Of a stretch of 64,000 bases of DNA, positions 1-8,409 are shown one piece after another. The translations under genes and the position numbers were made by a program. The notes below the pieces were generated by a model. The model did not search any database. It had not been told where the DNA came from and saw nothing but the letters and a program-made list of their open reading frames with translations. The stretch comes from an uncultured Litoreibacter sp. (GTDB taxonomy: Bacteria > Pseudomonadota > Alphaproteobacteria > Rhodobacterales > Rhodobacteraceae): contig NZ_CANMXB010000001.1 in assembly GCF_947501785.1 (NCBI RefSeq), positions 3,662,501 through 3,726,500 of the forward strand. The letters are read 5' to 3'. The stretch's first letter is position 1. Each line of letters opens with the position of its first letter.

Positions 1-1
1 C

Positions 2-898
2 TTTTGGCAGGCCTATGTCGACGACATCCTGCAGGTCACGCGGTCTGACATCCGCCCCCGCGCGGGCGTTGATTGGGAGCGGATGTTGTTCGCGCCGCGC
101 TTCCTGATTGGCAATCTGGTGCTGGTGGCGTCGTTCTGGGTGCTGCGCAAAGGCGCGCGCCCAGAGCTTGGGCTGATCCTGATGGTGTTCGCGCCGGGAT
201 TTTTCTACGTCACTTACCAGAATTACGGCAATGATCCGAAGTGGCTGGCCTTGCTGGCGCTGTTGATGTGGTTGACGGGCACGGATATGAAGCACCGGGT
301 TCTAGCCTTTGCGGCGGCCACGTTGATCGCACCGTCTTTCCTGAACATGGGGGCAAGCTCCTACAGGCATTTCGCGATCAACGAAGAAAACTACCAAGCC
401 GTCTTTCAGGCCGCGCCGCATACGGATGTCTACACGTTAACGCACCGGGTCAACCGCGTGCAGGAGCGGCGCACGATCACCTTCACCGACCCGCAATTTG
501 CCGCTCTGAACGAGGTTGCGGACAAAGAGCCGGACATCGAGTTTATGGGCCAGACATGGCCGGCCTGCAAACAAGAGCTTGGTCTGCTTGGCGTGATGCG
601 CGAAATGGCGGCAGACCTTCGGGCATTTGGGCTGGGCGATGACGCCCGCATTTACACAGCGGATACATTTGGCAGCGTCTGGATGTTCGGCGGGTTCGAG
701 CCGCTGGAGAACGGCTCACCTTGGTATTACGGGGCGCTCTCAGGGTTCGAAAATGCGGATTACATGCTGATCTTCAACTGTCCCATCAATGAACGCGCCT
801 TCCGCGAAAGCATAGAGGCTATCAAAAAGCTCGACGATCTTGAGGTGAAGGAACTGCGCAGAAACGAGCTTTATACGCTCTATTCGCTTACTCAGTAA
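2..898 (+). CDS. Membrane protein, C-terminal part (5' end outside window)
   Basis: The reading frame is open from base 2, ahead of the first ATG at 83 (frame begins FWQAYVDDIL), so this is the tail of a longer gene cut by the window edge. The visible part has about three hydrophobic segments in its first 100 residues, then a soluble domain of about 170 residues with several aromatic residues and two cysteines. I do not recognise the family. A polytopic protein with a C-terminal extracytoplasmic domain, as in some glycosyltransferases, would fit, but nothing diagnostic is visible. It converges on the prepilin peptidase gene and the two coding ends overlap by 7 bp. Confidence 0.6.
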   Translation, partial: FWQAYVDDILQVTRSDIRPRAGVDWERMLFAPRFLIGNLVLVASFWVLRKGARPELGLILMVFAPGFFYVTYQNYGNDPKWLALLALLMWLTGTDMKHRVLAFAAATLIAPSFLNMGASSYRHFAINEENYQAVFQAAPHTDVYTLTHRVNRVQERRTITFTDPQFAALNEVADKEPDIEFMGQTWPACKQELGLLGVMREMAADLRAFGLGDDARIYTADTFGSVWMFGGFEPLENGSPWYYGALSGFENADYMLIFNCPINERAFRESIEAIKKLDDLEVKELRRNELYTLYSLTQ

Positions 899-1380
899 AA
901 GACGGCCGCCAGCAGGTAGATCAGCAAGGTGCCCGCCAGCGGGTAGCCCATCGGGAAGTCCCGCGTGCGCTCCCAGCTTTCCCAGTTCGGGGTCAGTTTC
1001 CGAAAAGGCGTGACGCGCGCGATGCGGTGGGTCGCGAAGCCGATGATGGTGCAGATTGCAAAAATGGCCATCAGGTTAACGAGGTCAGCCACCATTATGA
1101 ACGGGGCGGCGGCGGCGGCGAATTTCGCGTCCCCTGCGCCGAGAACCCGGACAATTGCCAAGATGAAGCCCACGGCCAGAACGACCGCAAAATGCACCAA
1201 CTGCCAGGCCCATTGCGAGAAGGGCAGGGCGATCAGCCCGACCACCAGGTAAACAAGGATCAACGCGGCGACGGCCTTGTTGGGGATCTTCATGGTGGCG
1301 AGGTCTGACCACGCCACCCAAATGCAGATCGGCAAGACGAACGGCAAGAACCACAGCGCGGCCGAAGCTGGCATCATCAT
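892..1380 (-). CDS. cpaA: Tad prepilin peptidase, A24 family (CpaA/TadV type)
   Basis: Membrane-embedded aspartyl protease that would remove the leader of Flp-type prepilins. The 162 residues form about five or six hydrophobic helices. The two catalytic aspartates of the A24 family are visible: D26 in 'WSDLATMKIPN' and D84 in the GxGD motif 'LGAGDAKF'. The N-terminal methylase domain of classical PilD enzymes is absent, as usual for the short CpaA/TadV proteins. It is the last gene of the minus-strand tad run, 5 bp after the preceding TPR gene, so it is probably co-transcribed. Three consecutive ATG codons make the exact start ambiguous. Confidence 0.9.
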   Translation of the reverse strand: MMMPASAALWFLPFVLPICIWVAWSDLATMKIPNKAVAALILVYLVVGLIALPFSQWAWQLVHFAVVLAVGFILAIVRVLGAGDAKFAAAAAPFIMVADLVNLMAIFAICTIIGFATHRIARVTPFRKLTPNWESWERTRDFPMGYPLAGTLLIYLLAAVFY

Positions 1381-1385
1381 CTGTG

Positions 1386-2231
1386 TCAGCCGTCCAGTTT
1401 CTTGAGGGAGCGCACGGCCGCCTCGAAATACTGTGGATGCGTCTCGATCGCCTGTTCCAGAAGGTCTTTGCCGGTATCGGTGTCGCCCTGCTTGATCGCG
1501 GCCAATGCCATCGTGTGCAGCAATTGCGCGCGCTCAACTTGGGTGACCTGTACCAGCGGCAGCGTGTAATTCTTCTGCGCGGCACGGGCCAGGATCAGGT
1601 TGTTTTTGGCGGTAAAGAGGTTGGAATCATAAGTGATTGCCTCGCCAAACAGGCGCTCCGCATCGCGGTAATCGCCCCGGCTGAGTTTGGAATAACCCCA
1701 GTTGTTGAGGATGCTGCCGGGAGCCGTGGTCAGGCCAACAGCGGTCTCGTAAAAGCTATCGGCTTTCTTCCATTCCTTGTTGCTGTCGGCGATGACGGCT
1801 TCCAATTTGTAGCGTTGGAAGGTTTCAATCGTCGGCGGCACACTATCGAGCGCTTTTTCGGCCTTGTCCCAGTCCCCTGTGCGGATCAAGGCGTCCGCAT
1901 AGCTCATCTGGTCGTCATGGGTGGCGTCTTCATGCTCGGTGACGCGCTTCCAGATAATCGCGCCTTCGGTCGCGCGTTTGGCGCGCACCAAGGACAAACC
2001 AAGCCCGCGCTGAAGGTCAATGCGATCAGGGTTTTCGGCAAGTGTGCGCTGGAAGTATGTCACGGCCTCGTTCGGATCGGCGGCCGTGAGCATGATGTCA
2101 CTGAGATTGCTCTCGTCGATCACGTTGACGCCTTTCAGCGCGCGGGTGACCTCGCCATCTTGGGATTTTTCACAGGCGGAAAGGGCTATTGCACTGGTGA
2201 TGCATAGCATGAATGCTTTTGTCTGGCGCAT
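1386..2231 (-). CDS. TPR-repeat lipoprotein of the tad locus (TadD-like)
   Basis: Predicted outer-membrane-facing lipoprotein of 281 residues. A short hydrophobic leader ends in the lipobox 'LSAC' at about residue 20. The rest is helical with tetratricopeptide-like repeats (for example 'AVTYFQRTLAENPDRIDLQ' and 'GDTDTGKDLLEQAIETHPQ'). TadD-family TPR lipoproteins help assemble the Tad secretin and pilus, and the position between tadC/tadD and the prepilin peptidase supports that role. It is the second TPR lipoprotein in the operon, 63 bp after the first. Which of the two is the true TadD orthologue cannot be settled by eye. Confidence 0.8.
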   Translation of the reverse strand: MRQTKAFMLCITSAIALSACEKSQDGEVTRALKGVNVIDESNLSDIMLTAADPNEAVTYFQRTLAENPDRIDLQRGLGLSLVRAKRATEGAIIWKRVTEHEDATHDDQMSYADALIRTGDWDKAEKALDSVPPTIETFQRYKLEAVIADSNKEWKKADSFYETAVGLTTAPGSILNNWGYSKLSRGDYRDAERLFGEAITYDSNLFTAKNNLILARAAQKNYTLPLVQVTQVERAQLLHTMALAAIKQGDTDTGKDLLEQAIETHPQYFEAAVRSLKKLDG

Positions 2232-2294
2232 GGGGTGCGTCCTCTGCTGCTCTCAATACGGCCTTCATTTTTTGTTTTTTTAGGCTCTAGCAGG

Positions 2295-2858
2295 TCAGGG
2301 CGTTGCCAAAATCAGGTAGCGCCCGTTGCCGCGTCGAACCAGGTCGAAGGCTTCGCTCTTTTCACTTGTATACGCCGGATTTTCGATTTGTGCGAGCGCG
2401 CGTTGCAGGTTTTGCCGGATTTCGTCAGAATTGCCACTATCCAGCGCAAAGGCTGTTTGGAACACGCGGGAGGCTTCGCCCGGCTTCTGGCGCTCCATAA
2501 GCACCACACCAAGATTGTTCCAGGCAGGTACGAAGGTTTCGTCCTTCTTGACGGCTTTGCGCAGCAGGTCCTCGGCTTGGCCAAGGCGACCCAGTTGCAG
2601 ATTTGCAGACCCCAACGCCGACAGCACGTCTACGGTCGTTCCAATTTCACCAGCGGCGCGCAGGTAGGCCTTGATTGCCAGCTCATACTCGCCCGCGGCC
2701 ATCAGGCGGTGTCCGACGATCAGCCCATCGACCGACTGCGCGCGACCCACTGATCCGGTCGGGGCAAAAGGGTCAGCCCCCGCGCCAATGGCCGGGGGCT
2801 TGGGCTCACATGCTGTGAGAGCTGTTAGGATCAGCGCGGTCCCCACCACATGTTTCAA
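2295..2858 (-). CDS. tadD: TPR lipoprotein, TadD family
   Basis: Lipoprotein of 187 residues with signal peptide and lipobox 'LTAC' (Cys at about residue 16), followed by roughly three TPR units ('GEYELAIKAYLRAAGEIG', 'LGRLGQAEDLLRKAVKKDE', 'QKPGEASRVFQTAFALD'). Length and position directly after tadC (3 bp gap) match TadD, the pilotin-like TPR protein of Tad systems. It probably acts at the inner face of the outer membrane. The gap to the next gene on the minus strand is 63 bp and holds a T-rich stretch with no clear hairpin. Confidence 0.85.
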   Translation of the reverse strand: MKHVVGTALILTALTACEPKPPAIGAGADPFAPTGSVGRAQSVDGLIVGHRLMAAGEYELAIKAYLRAAGEIGTTVDVLSALGSANLQLGRLGQAEDLLRKAVKKDETFVPAWNNLGVVLMERQKPGEASRVFQTAFALDSGNSDEIRQNLQRALAQIENPAYTSEKSEAFDLVRRGNGRYLILATP

Positions 2859-2861
2859 GCG

Positions 2862-3842
2862 TTATAACCCACCACCGTTAAGGTTGACGTAGATGTCATG
2901 CACCGAGGGCCCGATCAGGATGATCATCAGGGGCGGCACGGTGAACATCATGGTGCCAAGTGTCAGCTTGGTAGGCAAGACGTTTGCTTTTTCTTCTGCG
3001 CGCATGACGCGTTTATCACGCATTTCCGATGCGTAAACCCGCAGCGCGTCCGCAATGGATGTACCGAAGCTGGCCGATTGGATCATCACGGTTACGAAGG
3101 AGGACACATCCGGGACGCCCGCACGCTCGGACATGTCTTTCAACACGACCACGCGGTCTTTACCGGCTTTCATCTCGTGAGCCACAATCTCAAATTCATC
3201 GGCCAAGGCGGGGTAGCCCGCGCGAATTTCGGCGGCCACCCGGATAATCGCTTGGTCAAGGCCCTGGCCCGCTTCAACGCAAACCAGCATCAGGTCAAGC
3301 GCGTCGGGGAAGCCCGATTCAATCTCGGTGATCCGTTCCTGGCGGCGGCGTTCGATCCAGTATTTCGGCAGGTAGTAGCCCGCGCCACCTGGTACCACGA
3401 TCGACAGGATCAGGTTGCGGGTCGAAATGTCGTCGCCTGCCAGAAACAGCGCGTAGATCAGGCCGAATGTCAGGAACAACAGCCCCAACGCAAACTGCAT
3501 GAAGTGGAAGGTTCGCACAGCCGACTTTTGTTTGTATCCCGCCTGCAGCAGTTGCAGCTTCATGCCGGCCAGTTGCTCTTTGTCCTCCGGCTCGAGGAAC
3601 TTCGCGTATTTGTCCAGCTTGTCGGTGCCGCCCTTACGGCGCAAAGCGGCAGCTTCCGAGGTCGAGGTCGTTTGACCGCCCTTTTTGACCTCGTTGCGAA
3701 GCCGGTCCATCGGGTCCTGGCGCTTCTTCAGCATGATCGGCAGTGTCAGGCAAACAAGGAGAACGCCAAGCATACCCACGGCCATAAGCGGTCCAAGCGG
3801 GCCCATCAGATCGACGAGCATCGTGTTGAATTGTTCAAGCAT
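2862..3842 (-). CDS. tadC: Tad inner-membrane platform protein TadC (T2SS F family)
   Basis: Inner-membrane assembly platform protein of 326 residues. It has an N-terminal membrane segment, a cytoplasmic region, two central hydrophobic segments, a type II secretion F domain ('GFPDALDLMLVCVEAGQGLD' begins it) and a C-terminal membrane helix. The motif 'DALDLMLVCVEAGQGL' with the following 'ADEFEIVAHEMKAG' is typical of TadC. With TadB it would couple the ATPase TadA/CpaF to pilin extraction. The start ATG lies 12 bp beyond the tadB stop, so the two are co-transcribed. Confidence 0.92.
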   Translation of the reverse strand: MLEQFNTMLVDLMGPLGPLMAVGMLGVLLVCLTLPIMLKKRQDPMDRLRNEVKKGGQTTSTSEAAALRRKGGTDKLDKYAKFLEPEDKEQLAGMKLQLLQAGYKQKSAVRTFHFMQFALGLLFLTFGLIYALFLAGDDISTRNLILSIVVPGGAGYYLPKYWIERRRQERITEIESGFPDALDLMLVCVEAGQGLDQAIIRVAAEIRAGYPALADEFEIVAHEMKAGKDRVVVLKDMSERAGVPDVSSFVTVMIQSASFGTSIADALRVYASEMRDKRVMRAEEKANVLPTKLTLGTMMFTVPPLMIILIGPSVHDIYVNLNGGGL

Positions 3843-3854
3843 CGTCTCTGCCCC

Positions 3855-4823
3855 TTACACTTTAATGTTCACCATGATCCGCATGAAGATCATGTTCACG
3901 GTGAGGAAAACGCCAACAGCCAGGCAGGCGGGGATGAAGTATTCGGTGTCTTTCACGTCGACGTAGTAATCCGGCTCCATGATGTTGATGCCGACCAGCG
4001 CCAGAAGCGGGAAGACGGACAGGAACATACCGGACCATTTCGCCTCCGCCGTGATGGCTTTCACCCGACGGAACAGTTTGAACCGCGCCCGGATCACCAA
4101 CGACAACCCGTGCAAAATCTCGGCGAGGTTACCGCCCGACGTTTGCTGGATGGTCACGGCCACGGCAAGGAAGCGCAAATCCTGCATATCCATGCGTTCC
4201 GCCAAATGTTTCAGGCTTTCCGAGACGTCGCGACCATAAGCCGCCTCATCCGCGATCACGCCAAATTCGGTGCCAAGCGGGTCGGCCACCTCTTTGGCGA
4301 CAATGTTGATTGCAGAGCTGAACGGGTGGCCCACTCGCAAGGAGCGCACCATAAGTTCGATCGCGTCCGGCAGCTGCTCTTCAAGCATCGCGAGACGTTT
4401 CTTACACTTGTTGTTCACCCACACATAGACTGCACCAATACCCATCGCGACCGCGATTAGGGCGCGGATAGGGGCCGAGGCACCGGTCATTTGTGACAAA
4501 ATCACAAACACGACCACGGACAATACGCCCATAATCCCGATCAACGCGGTAGGCGAGAAAGCGATATTGGCGCGCTGCGCCTTGTCTGCCAGCATGGAAT
4601 AGAGCGGTATGCCGCCCGATCTCATGTGCTGGTTCATCTCTTTGCGGAGCTGTTCGAGCACCTTTTCGCGGCTTCCGCCCTTCTGGATCATGTCCAGCCG
4701 GCGGTTCACCTTGCTGTTGAGGCTGATCGATTTGCCGAAGACCACCAGATAGATGCCTTCGATCATCATCAGCACGGCAACAAAGATGATGCCATACAGG
4801 AGTGGTTCGAATGAAATGTTCAT
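3855..4823 (-). CDS. tadB: Tad inner-membrane platform protein TadB (T2SS F family)
   Basis: Inner-membrane platform protein of 322 residues: an N-terminal helix, a cytoplasmic stretch, a pair of hydrophobic helices around residues 90-135, a T2SS F domain beginning 'LPDAIELMVRSLRVGHPF', and C-terminal helices. The pattern 'DAIELMVRSLRVGHPFSSAI' and 'TSGGNLAEIL' is characteristic of TadB. It lies 6 bp after the CpaF ATPase gene and 12 bp before tadC, which is the conserved order tadA-tadB-tadC. Confidence 0.92.
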   Translation of the reverse strand: MNISFEPLLYGIIFVAVLMMIEGIYLVVFGKSISLNSKVNRRLDMIQKGGSREKVLEQLRKEMNQHMRSGGIPLYSMLADKAQRANIAFSPTALIGIMGVLSVVVFVILSQMTGASAPIRALIAVAMGIGAVYVWVNNKCKKRLAMLEEQLPDAIELMVRSLRVGHPFSSAINIVAKEVADPLGTEFGVIADEAAYGRDVSESLKHLAERMDMQDLRFLAVAVTIQQTSGGNLAEILHGLSLVIRARFKLFRRVKAITAEAKWSGMFLSVFPLLALVGINIMEPDYYVDVKDTEYFIPACLAVGVFLTVNMIFMRIMVNIKV

Positions 4824-4829
4824 AACTGG

Positions 4830-6251
4830 TTACTCCGCAGCGACGGGTTCGTAGATCGAGGAAGGCAAATCATAGCCCCACTGCTTGAACCGTTCTGAAT
4901 AATGCGACCGCACACCAAGAGGCGTGAATTGGCCAAGGATCTTCCCGTCGGGCTGTAGGCCCAGGCGCTGATAGCGGAACACTTCCTGCATGGAGATAAC
5001 GTCACCTTCCATGCCTGTGATTTCGGTGATCGACACCATGCGCCGCGAGCCGTCTTGCAGACGCGACGCCTGCACGATCAGGTTCACAGCGCTAGAGATT
5101 TGTGCGCGCACCGCCTTGATCGGCATCTCGATACCCGCCATGGCGATCATGTTTTCCAAACGCGAAACCCCATCACGTGCGGAGTTGGCGTGAATTGTGG
5201 TCATCGACCCGTCGTGGCCCGTGTTCATGGCTTGCAACATGTCGATAACTTCCTCGCCACGCGTCTCACCCACGATGATGCGGTCAGGACGCATCCGCAG
5301 GGCGTTTCGCAGACAGTCGCGCTGGGACACAGCGCCTTTGCCTTCCACGTTGGCGGGGCGGGATTCCATCCGGCCGACGTGAACCTGTTGGAGTTGAAGT
5401 TCCGCCGTATCCTCGATCGTCAGGATACGTTCCGAGTTGTCGATAAAGGACGACAACGCGTTCAGCGTGGTCGTTTTACCCGAACCTGTACCACCCGACA
5501 CAATCACATTCAGCCGGCAGGCAACCGCGGCTTGCAGATAGGCGGCCATTTCTTCCGAGAAAGCGCCAAATTTGCACAAGTCATCAATGCCCAGCTTTTC
5601 CTTTTTGAATTTACGAATGGAGACGAGCGAGCCGTCCACCGCAATCGGCGGGACCATGGCGTTAAAACGCGAGCCGTCTTTCAAACGGGCATCCACGTAA
5701 GGGTTGCTTTCGTCCACACGGCGACCCACCGCCGACACGATCTTGTCGATGATGCGCAGCAGGTGCTTTTCGTCCTTGAAACGGGTTGAGGTCAGCTCCA
5801 ACTTACCGGCGCGTTCGATGAACACGCGGTTGGGGCCGTTGACCAGAATATCGTTGATCGTTTCGTCTTTCAGAAGCGGCTCTAGCGGACCCAGGCCCGT
5901 GACTTCGTCAAACAATTCAGCATGAAGGTTCTGGCGCTCTTCCTTGTTAAGGACGATGGCCATTTCTTCCAGGCCCTCGGCGCAGATAGCGGCGATCTCG
6001 GCCTTAAGCTCCTTTTCCGGCGCGTCTTCCAACGCGGCCAGGTTAAGGTTGTCCAGCAAGCGGTGGTGCAGCTCGGACCGGATCTCTTCCAGCTTTTGGC
6101 GGCGCTTCAGCTCTTTGTCACCGGCAACGGATGTTGCGGGCGTTTTGGGGGCAGGGCGCGGCTCTGGCGCGGCTTCTACCTTTTTCTCAACCGGTGCCGG
6201 CGCATTTGCCGGTTTGGTAGGTTCGTCAGTCTTTTTGTAACGAGAAAACAT
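4830..6251 (-). CDS. cpaF: Tad pilus assembly ATPase, CpaF/TadA (VirB11-like)
   Basis: Cytoplasmic secretion ATPase of 473 residues that powers Tad pilus assembly. An N-terminal Pro/Ala/Lys-rich linker of about 50 residues precedes the conserved CpaF N-domain. The Walker A motif '[15 protein letters not shown]' lies at about residue 255, followed by an Asp box ('[12 protein letters not shown]') and the Walker B region '[15 protein letters not shown]'. The His box '[17 protein letters not shown]' is intact. All key nucleotide-binding residues are present, so the motor should be active. Downstream tadB starts after 6 bp; upstream cpaE ends 11 bp away. Confidence 0.95.
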   Translation of the reverse strand: MFSRYKKTDEPTKPANAPAPVEKKVEAAPEPRPAPKTPATSVAGDKELKRRQKLEEIRSELHHRLLDNLNLAALEDAPEKELKAEIAAICAEGLEEMAIVLNKEERQNLHAELFDEVTGLGPLEPLLKDETINDILVNGPNRVFIERAGKLELTSTRFKDEKHLLRIIDKIVSAVGRRVDESNPYVDARLKDGSRFNAMVPPIAVDGSLVSIRKFKKEKLGIDDLCKFGAFSEEMAAYLQAAVACRLNVIVSGGTGSGKTTTLNALSSFIDNSERILTIEDTAELQLQQVHVGRMESRPANVEGKGAVSQRDCLRNALRMRPDRIIVGETRGEEVIDMLQAMNTGHDGSMTTIHANSARDGVSRLENMIAMAGIEMPIKAVRAQISSAVNLIVQASRLQDGSRRMVSITEITGMEGDVISMQEVFRYQRLGLQPDGKILGQFTPLGVRSHYSERFKQWGYDLPSSIYEPVAAE

Positions 6252-6262
6252 GTGTTTAGCCC

Positions 6263-7534
6263 CTATCCGGTCTCTTCAGCGCGCTCGACATCGAGCAACG
6301 ACTGGGCGAGCTTTGCGATTTCTTTGCGCAGCGGGTTCTTCGCGGCGCTGTCAACAATTGGCAGGCCGTGGTCGCAGGCTTGCGCCACTTGCTTGCCACC
6401 GTCAGGCAGATGCAGCGACAGGTCGATGTCGAGGCTTTCTGCCATACGTTTGGCGCGGCTCTTGCCAGCCATGTCTGTGAACTTTGGTGCGCGGTTCAGT
6501 GCGTAGCGCACTTTCTCATGCGGCAAATCTTCGGCCTTCAACGCGCGGATCATGCGCAATGCGTTTTGTGCGGACCGCAGGTCTAGTTCCAGCAACCCAA
6601 AGTAGACCTGGCACATACCGAGGATGGTTTCGGTCCATTGCACCAACGAGGTCGGCATGTCGATGACAACGAAATCAAAGTTGCGCTGGGCCAGTTCGAC
6701 CAGGCGTTCGATTTCGGGAGGGCTGACAAGGTCCAGCGGCAAGATGTCGGCCGGGGCCGTCAGCACGCTGATCTTTTCGTTGAACTGCAGCAACGTTTGC
6801 TTGAACGCCTCGTCATCAGTGCTTTCGATGTCAGACAGCATCTCATAGACCGCGTCGCGTCGCGGCAGGTCAAGATAGGTCGAGGCCGACCCGAACTGGA
6901 AATCCAGATCAAGCAGGCAAACTTTTGGGCTGTTGTTCTTGTCGATGGTGGCCAGTTCCCAGGCAAGGTTCACTGCGAAGGTGGAACTGCCCGCGCCGCC
7001 CGCCAACCCATGGACCGGCAGGATGACACCGTTATGATCACCGGGTTTTGCGTTGCGCAGCGAAGGGCCGCCTGCGCCGGAACTTGGCGCTTCTTCATAG
7101 ACCACGACTGGTTCAGGCTCCGGGGTGCGGATCCGTTCGATCGCGTCATGCAACGCGCCTTCGGGAAGCGGGTAGGGGACAAAGTCATCCGCGCCGAGTT
7201 TCAGTAGCTGGTGCAGAGCAATAGGCGACAGCTCATCGGCAATCAGGATGACGCGGATGTTCATGTCTTTGGTGCGGGTGATCAGATCGCCGATTTCGGT
7301 CAGCTTGTCTTCATCTTCGCTGTCCACGGCAATCGCAATGAATTCCAATGCAGAGGCATCCGGCTGTCCAAGATACGCAGTGGCATCGGCAAAGTTCAGG
7401 TCGCCCCAGCTTTCACCAAGCTCGGCTTCCATGTCCTCGATCAGCAGATCAAAGTTCTGCACGTCGCGCGCGACGGTGCACGCTGTGATAGGTGCTGCTT
7501 CGGGTTGTAACGCTACACTACTCGTCATGCTCAT
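6263..7534 (-). CDS. cpaE: CpaE/TadZ-like pilus localisation protein with degenerate P-loop
   Basis: ParA/MinD-fold protein of about 423 residues that places Tad pili in the cell. A receiver-like N-terminal domain (about residues 1-140) precedes the P-loop domain. The P-loop reads 'GLAGGAGSST' near residue 175. Compared with the ParA consensus KGGxGKST, both the signature lysine and the Walker A lysine are missing, replaced by Ala and Ser. 'VCLLDLDFQFGSASTYL' and 'FDFVVIDMPTSL' keep the rest of the fold. I chose the ATG at 7534 (MSMTSS...) over the longer frame because the upstream 19 codons look non-coding; the ATG at 7528 is also possible. Confidence 0.88.
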   Translation of the reverse strand: MSMTSSVALQPEAAPITACTVARDVQNFDLLIEDMEAELGESWGDLNFADATAYLGQPDASALEFIAIAVDSEDEDKLTEIGDLITRTKDMNIRVILIADELSPIALHQLLKLGADDFVPYPLPEGALHDAIERIRTPEPEPVVVYEEAPSSGAGGPSLRNAKPGDHNGVILPVHGLAGGAGSSTFAVNLAWELATIDKNNSPKVCLLDLDFQFGSASTYLDLPRRDAVYEMLSDIESTDDEAFKQTLLQFNEKISVLTAPADILPLDLVSPPEIERLVELAQRNFDFVVIDMPTSLVQWTETILGMCQVYFGLLELDLRSAQNALRMIRALKAEDLPHEKVRYALNRAPKFTDMAGKSRAKRMAESLDIDLSLHLPDGGKQVAQACDHGLPIVDSAAKNPLRKEIAKLAQSLLDVERAEETG

Positions 7535-7716
7535 TTCCCAACTGCCCCGCATTGGATTCGGGGACGTGGCTACCCAACGCGTCTTTACCAAGTGTTAGCG
7601 TTGTGGCGGCCAGATTGCCTATTTTGAGCCGAATTTTCCGTATTAAGTCGGAATTGTCGGCATTCTCGAGACAATCAATGCTGGGGAATAAGGGCGAGAT
7701 TAGGGCCAAAATGGCG

Positions 7717-7761
7717 AAAAACTGGGGAATGTGCAGAAGTTTGCGACATTCCCCAGTTTTA
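7717..7761 (-). terminator. Strong intrinsic terminator after the OmpA-like gene
   Basis: A perfect 15-bp stem (7718-7732 pairing with 7746-7760, 13-nt loop) starts 1 bp beyond the stop codon of the OmpA-like gene. Read on the minus strand it ends in a run of five T residues. It would end the cpaC-ompA transcript and separate it from cpaE-cpaF-tadBCD. The spacer 7535-7716 then presumably carries the promoter for cpaE; I see no unambiguous -35/-10 pair there. Confidence 0.8.
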
Positions 7762-8403
7762 TTATTGAGTGACCCCTGCGGACACTTCGTCGAACACGGA
7801 ACGTCCAGCGGACTCGAGGTGTTCGCGGTAGATAATGGCGGCATATTTGCCGTCAAGAAGGGACGGATGTCCATCAACAAAGCCGGACACTTCGGTCACG
7901 GTACGCCGGTTGCGGCGTTCGCGGCCCTCGGTCACAACCAAAGGCTGCGTTTCCCCGAATGAGACAACGGCTTCCAGGCGGGAGCGACTGATGCCTTGTG
8001 TCGACAGGAACCGAACAACCGCATTCGCGCGGCGCAGGCCCAGTGACTTGTTGTAGCTGTTGGAACCTACCAGATCGGTGTGACCATAGACGCGGAAGCG
8101 GACTTCCGGGAATTGGCGGATCCAGTTGGCCTGACGCAGCAGGATTTGGCGCGACGCCGCATCCAGTTTTGCGCTGTTGAATGCGAAGTTTACCGATGGC
8201 GGCACTTCGTTTTCAAACCGGCGGGCGAGGCCCTCTGCCACGGCCAGCTGGCCGGTGGAAATCAGGCTGTTTGTCATGGTCGGGTTGCCGAAGCCGCCCT
8301 CGTCGACGGTGGCGCCGGCTTCGCGGTAGAAATCCCCGCCGCAAGCGCTGAGGCCGATTGTCATGACTGCCAGAAGGGCGATGGTGCTGGTTGACTTAAG
8401 CAT
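7762..8403 (-). CDS. OmpA-family lipoprotein of the tad locus
   Basis: Peptidoglycan-associated outer-membrane lipoprotein of 213 residues. The signal peptide ends at the lipobox 'LSAC' (Cys at about residue 21). The C-terminal half is an OmpA/MotB domain ('VNFAFNSAKLDAASRQILL', 'RFRVYGHTDLVGSNSYNKSL', 'LRRANAVVRFL', 'RRNRRTVTEV'), with the HTD and NxxL residues used to bind diaminopimelate. OmpA-type proteins sit next to the secretin in many alphaproteobacterial tad loci, where they probably anchor the secretin to the cell wall. It starts 6 bp after the cpaC stop and is followed by a strong terminator. Confidence 0.88.
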   Translation of the reverse strand: MLKSTSTIALLAVMTIGLSACGGDFYREAGATVDEGGFGNPTMTNSLISTGQLAVAEGLARRFENEVPPSVNFAFNSAKLDAASRQILLRQANWIRQFPEVRFRVYGHTDLVGSNSYNKSLGLRRANAVVRFLSTQGISRSRLEAVVSFGETQPLVVTEGRERRNRRTVTEVSGFVDGHPSLLDGKYAAIIYREHLESAGRSVFDEVSAGVTQ

Positions 8404-8409
8404 CTGATA

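Noticed and set aside
2898-4460. Open frame of 520 residues on the plus strand across tadC and tadB
   Set aside because: It is antisense to two clear Tad genes, is rich in His/Arg/Gln and has no domain; a by-product of high GC content.
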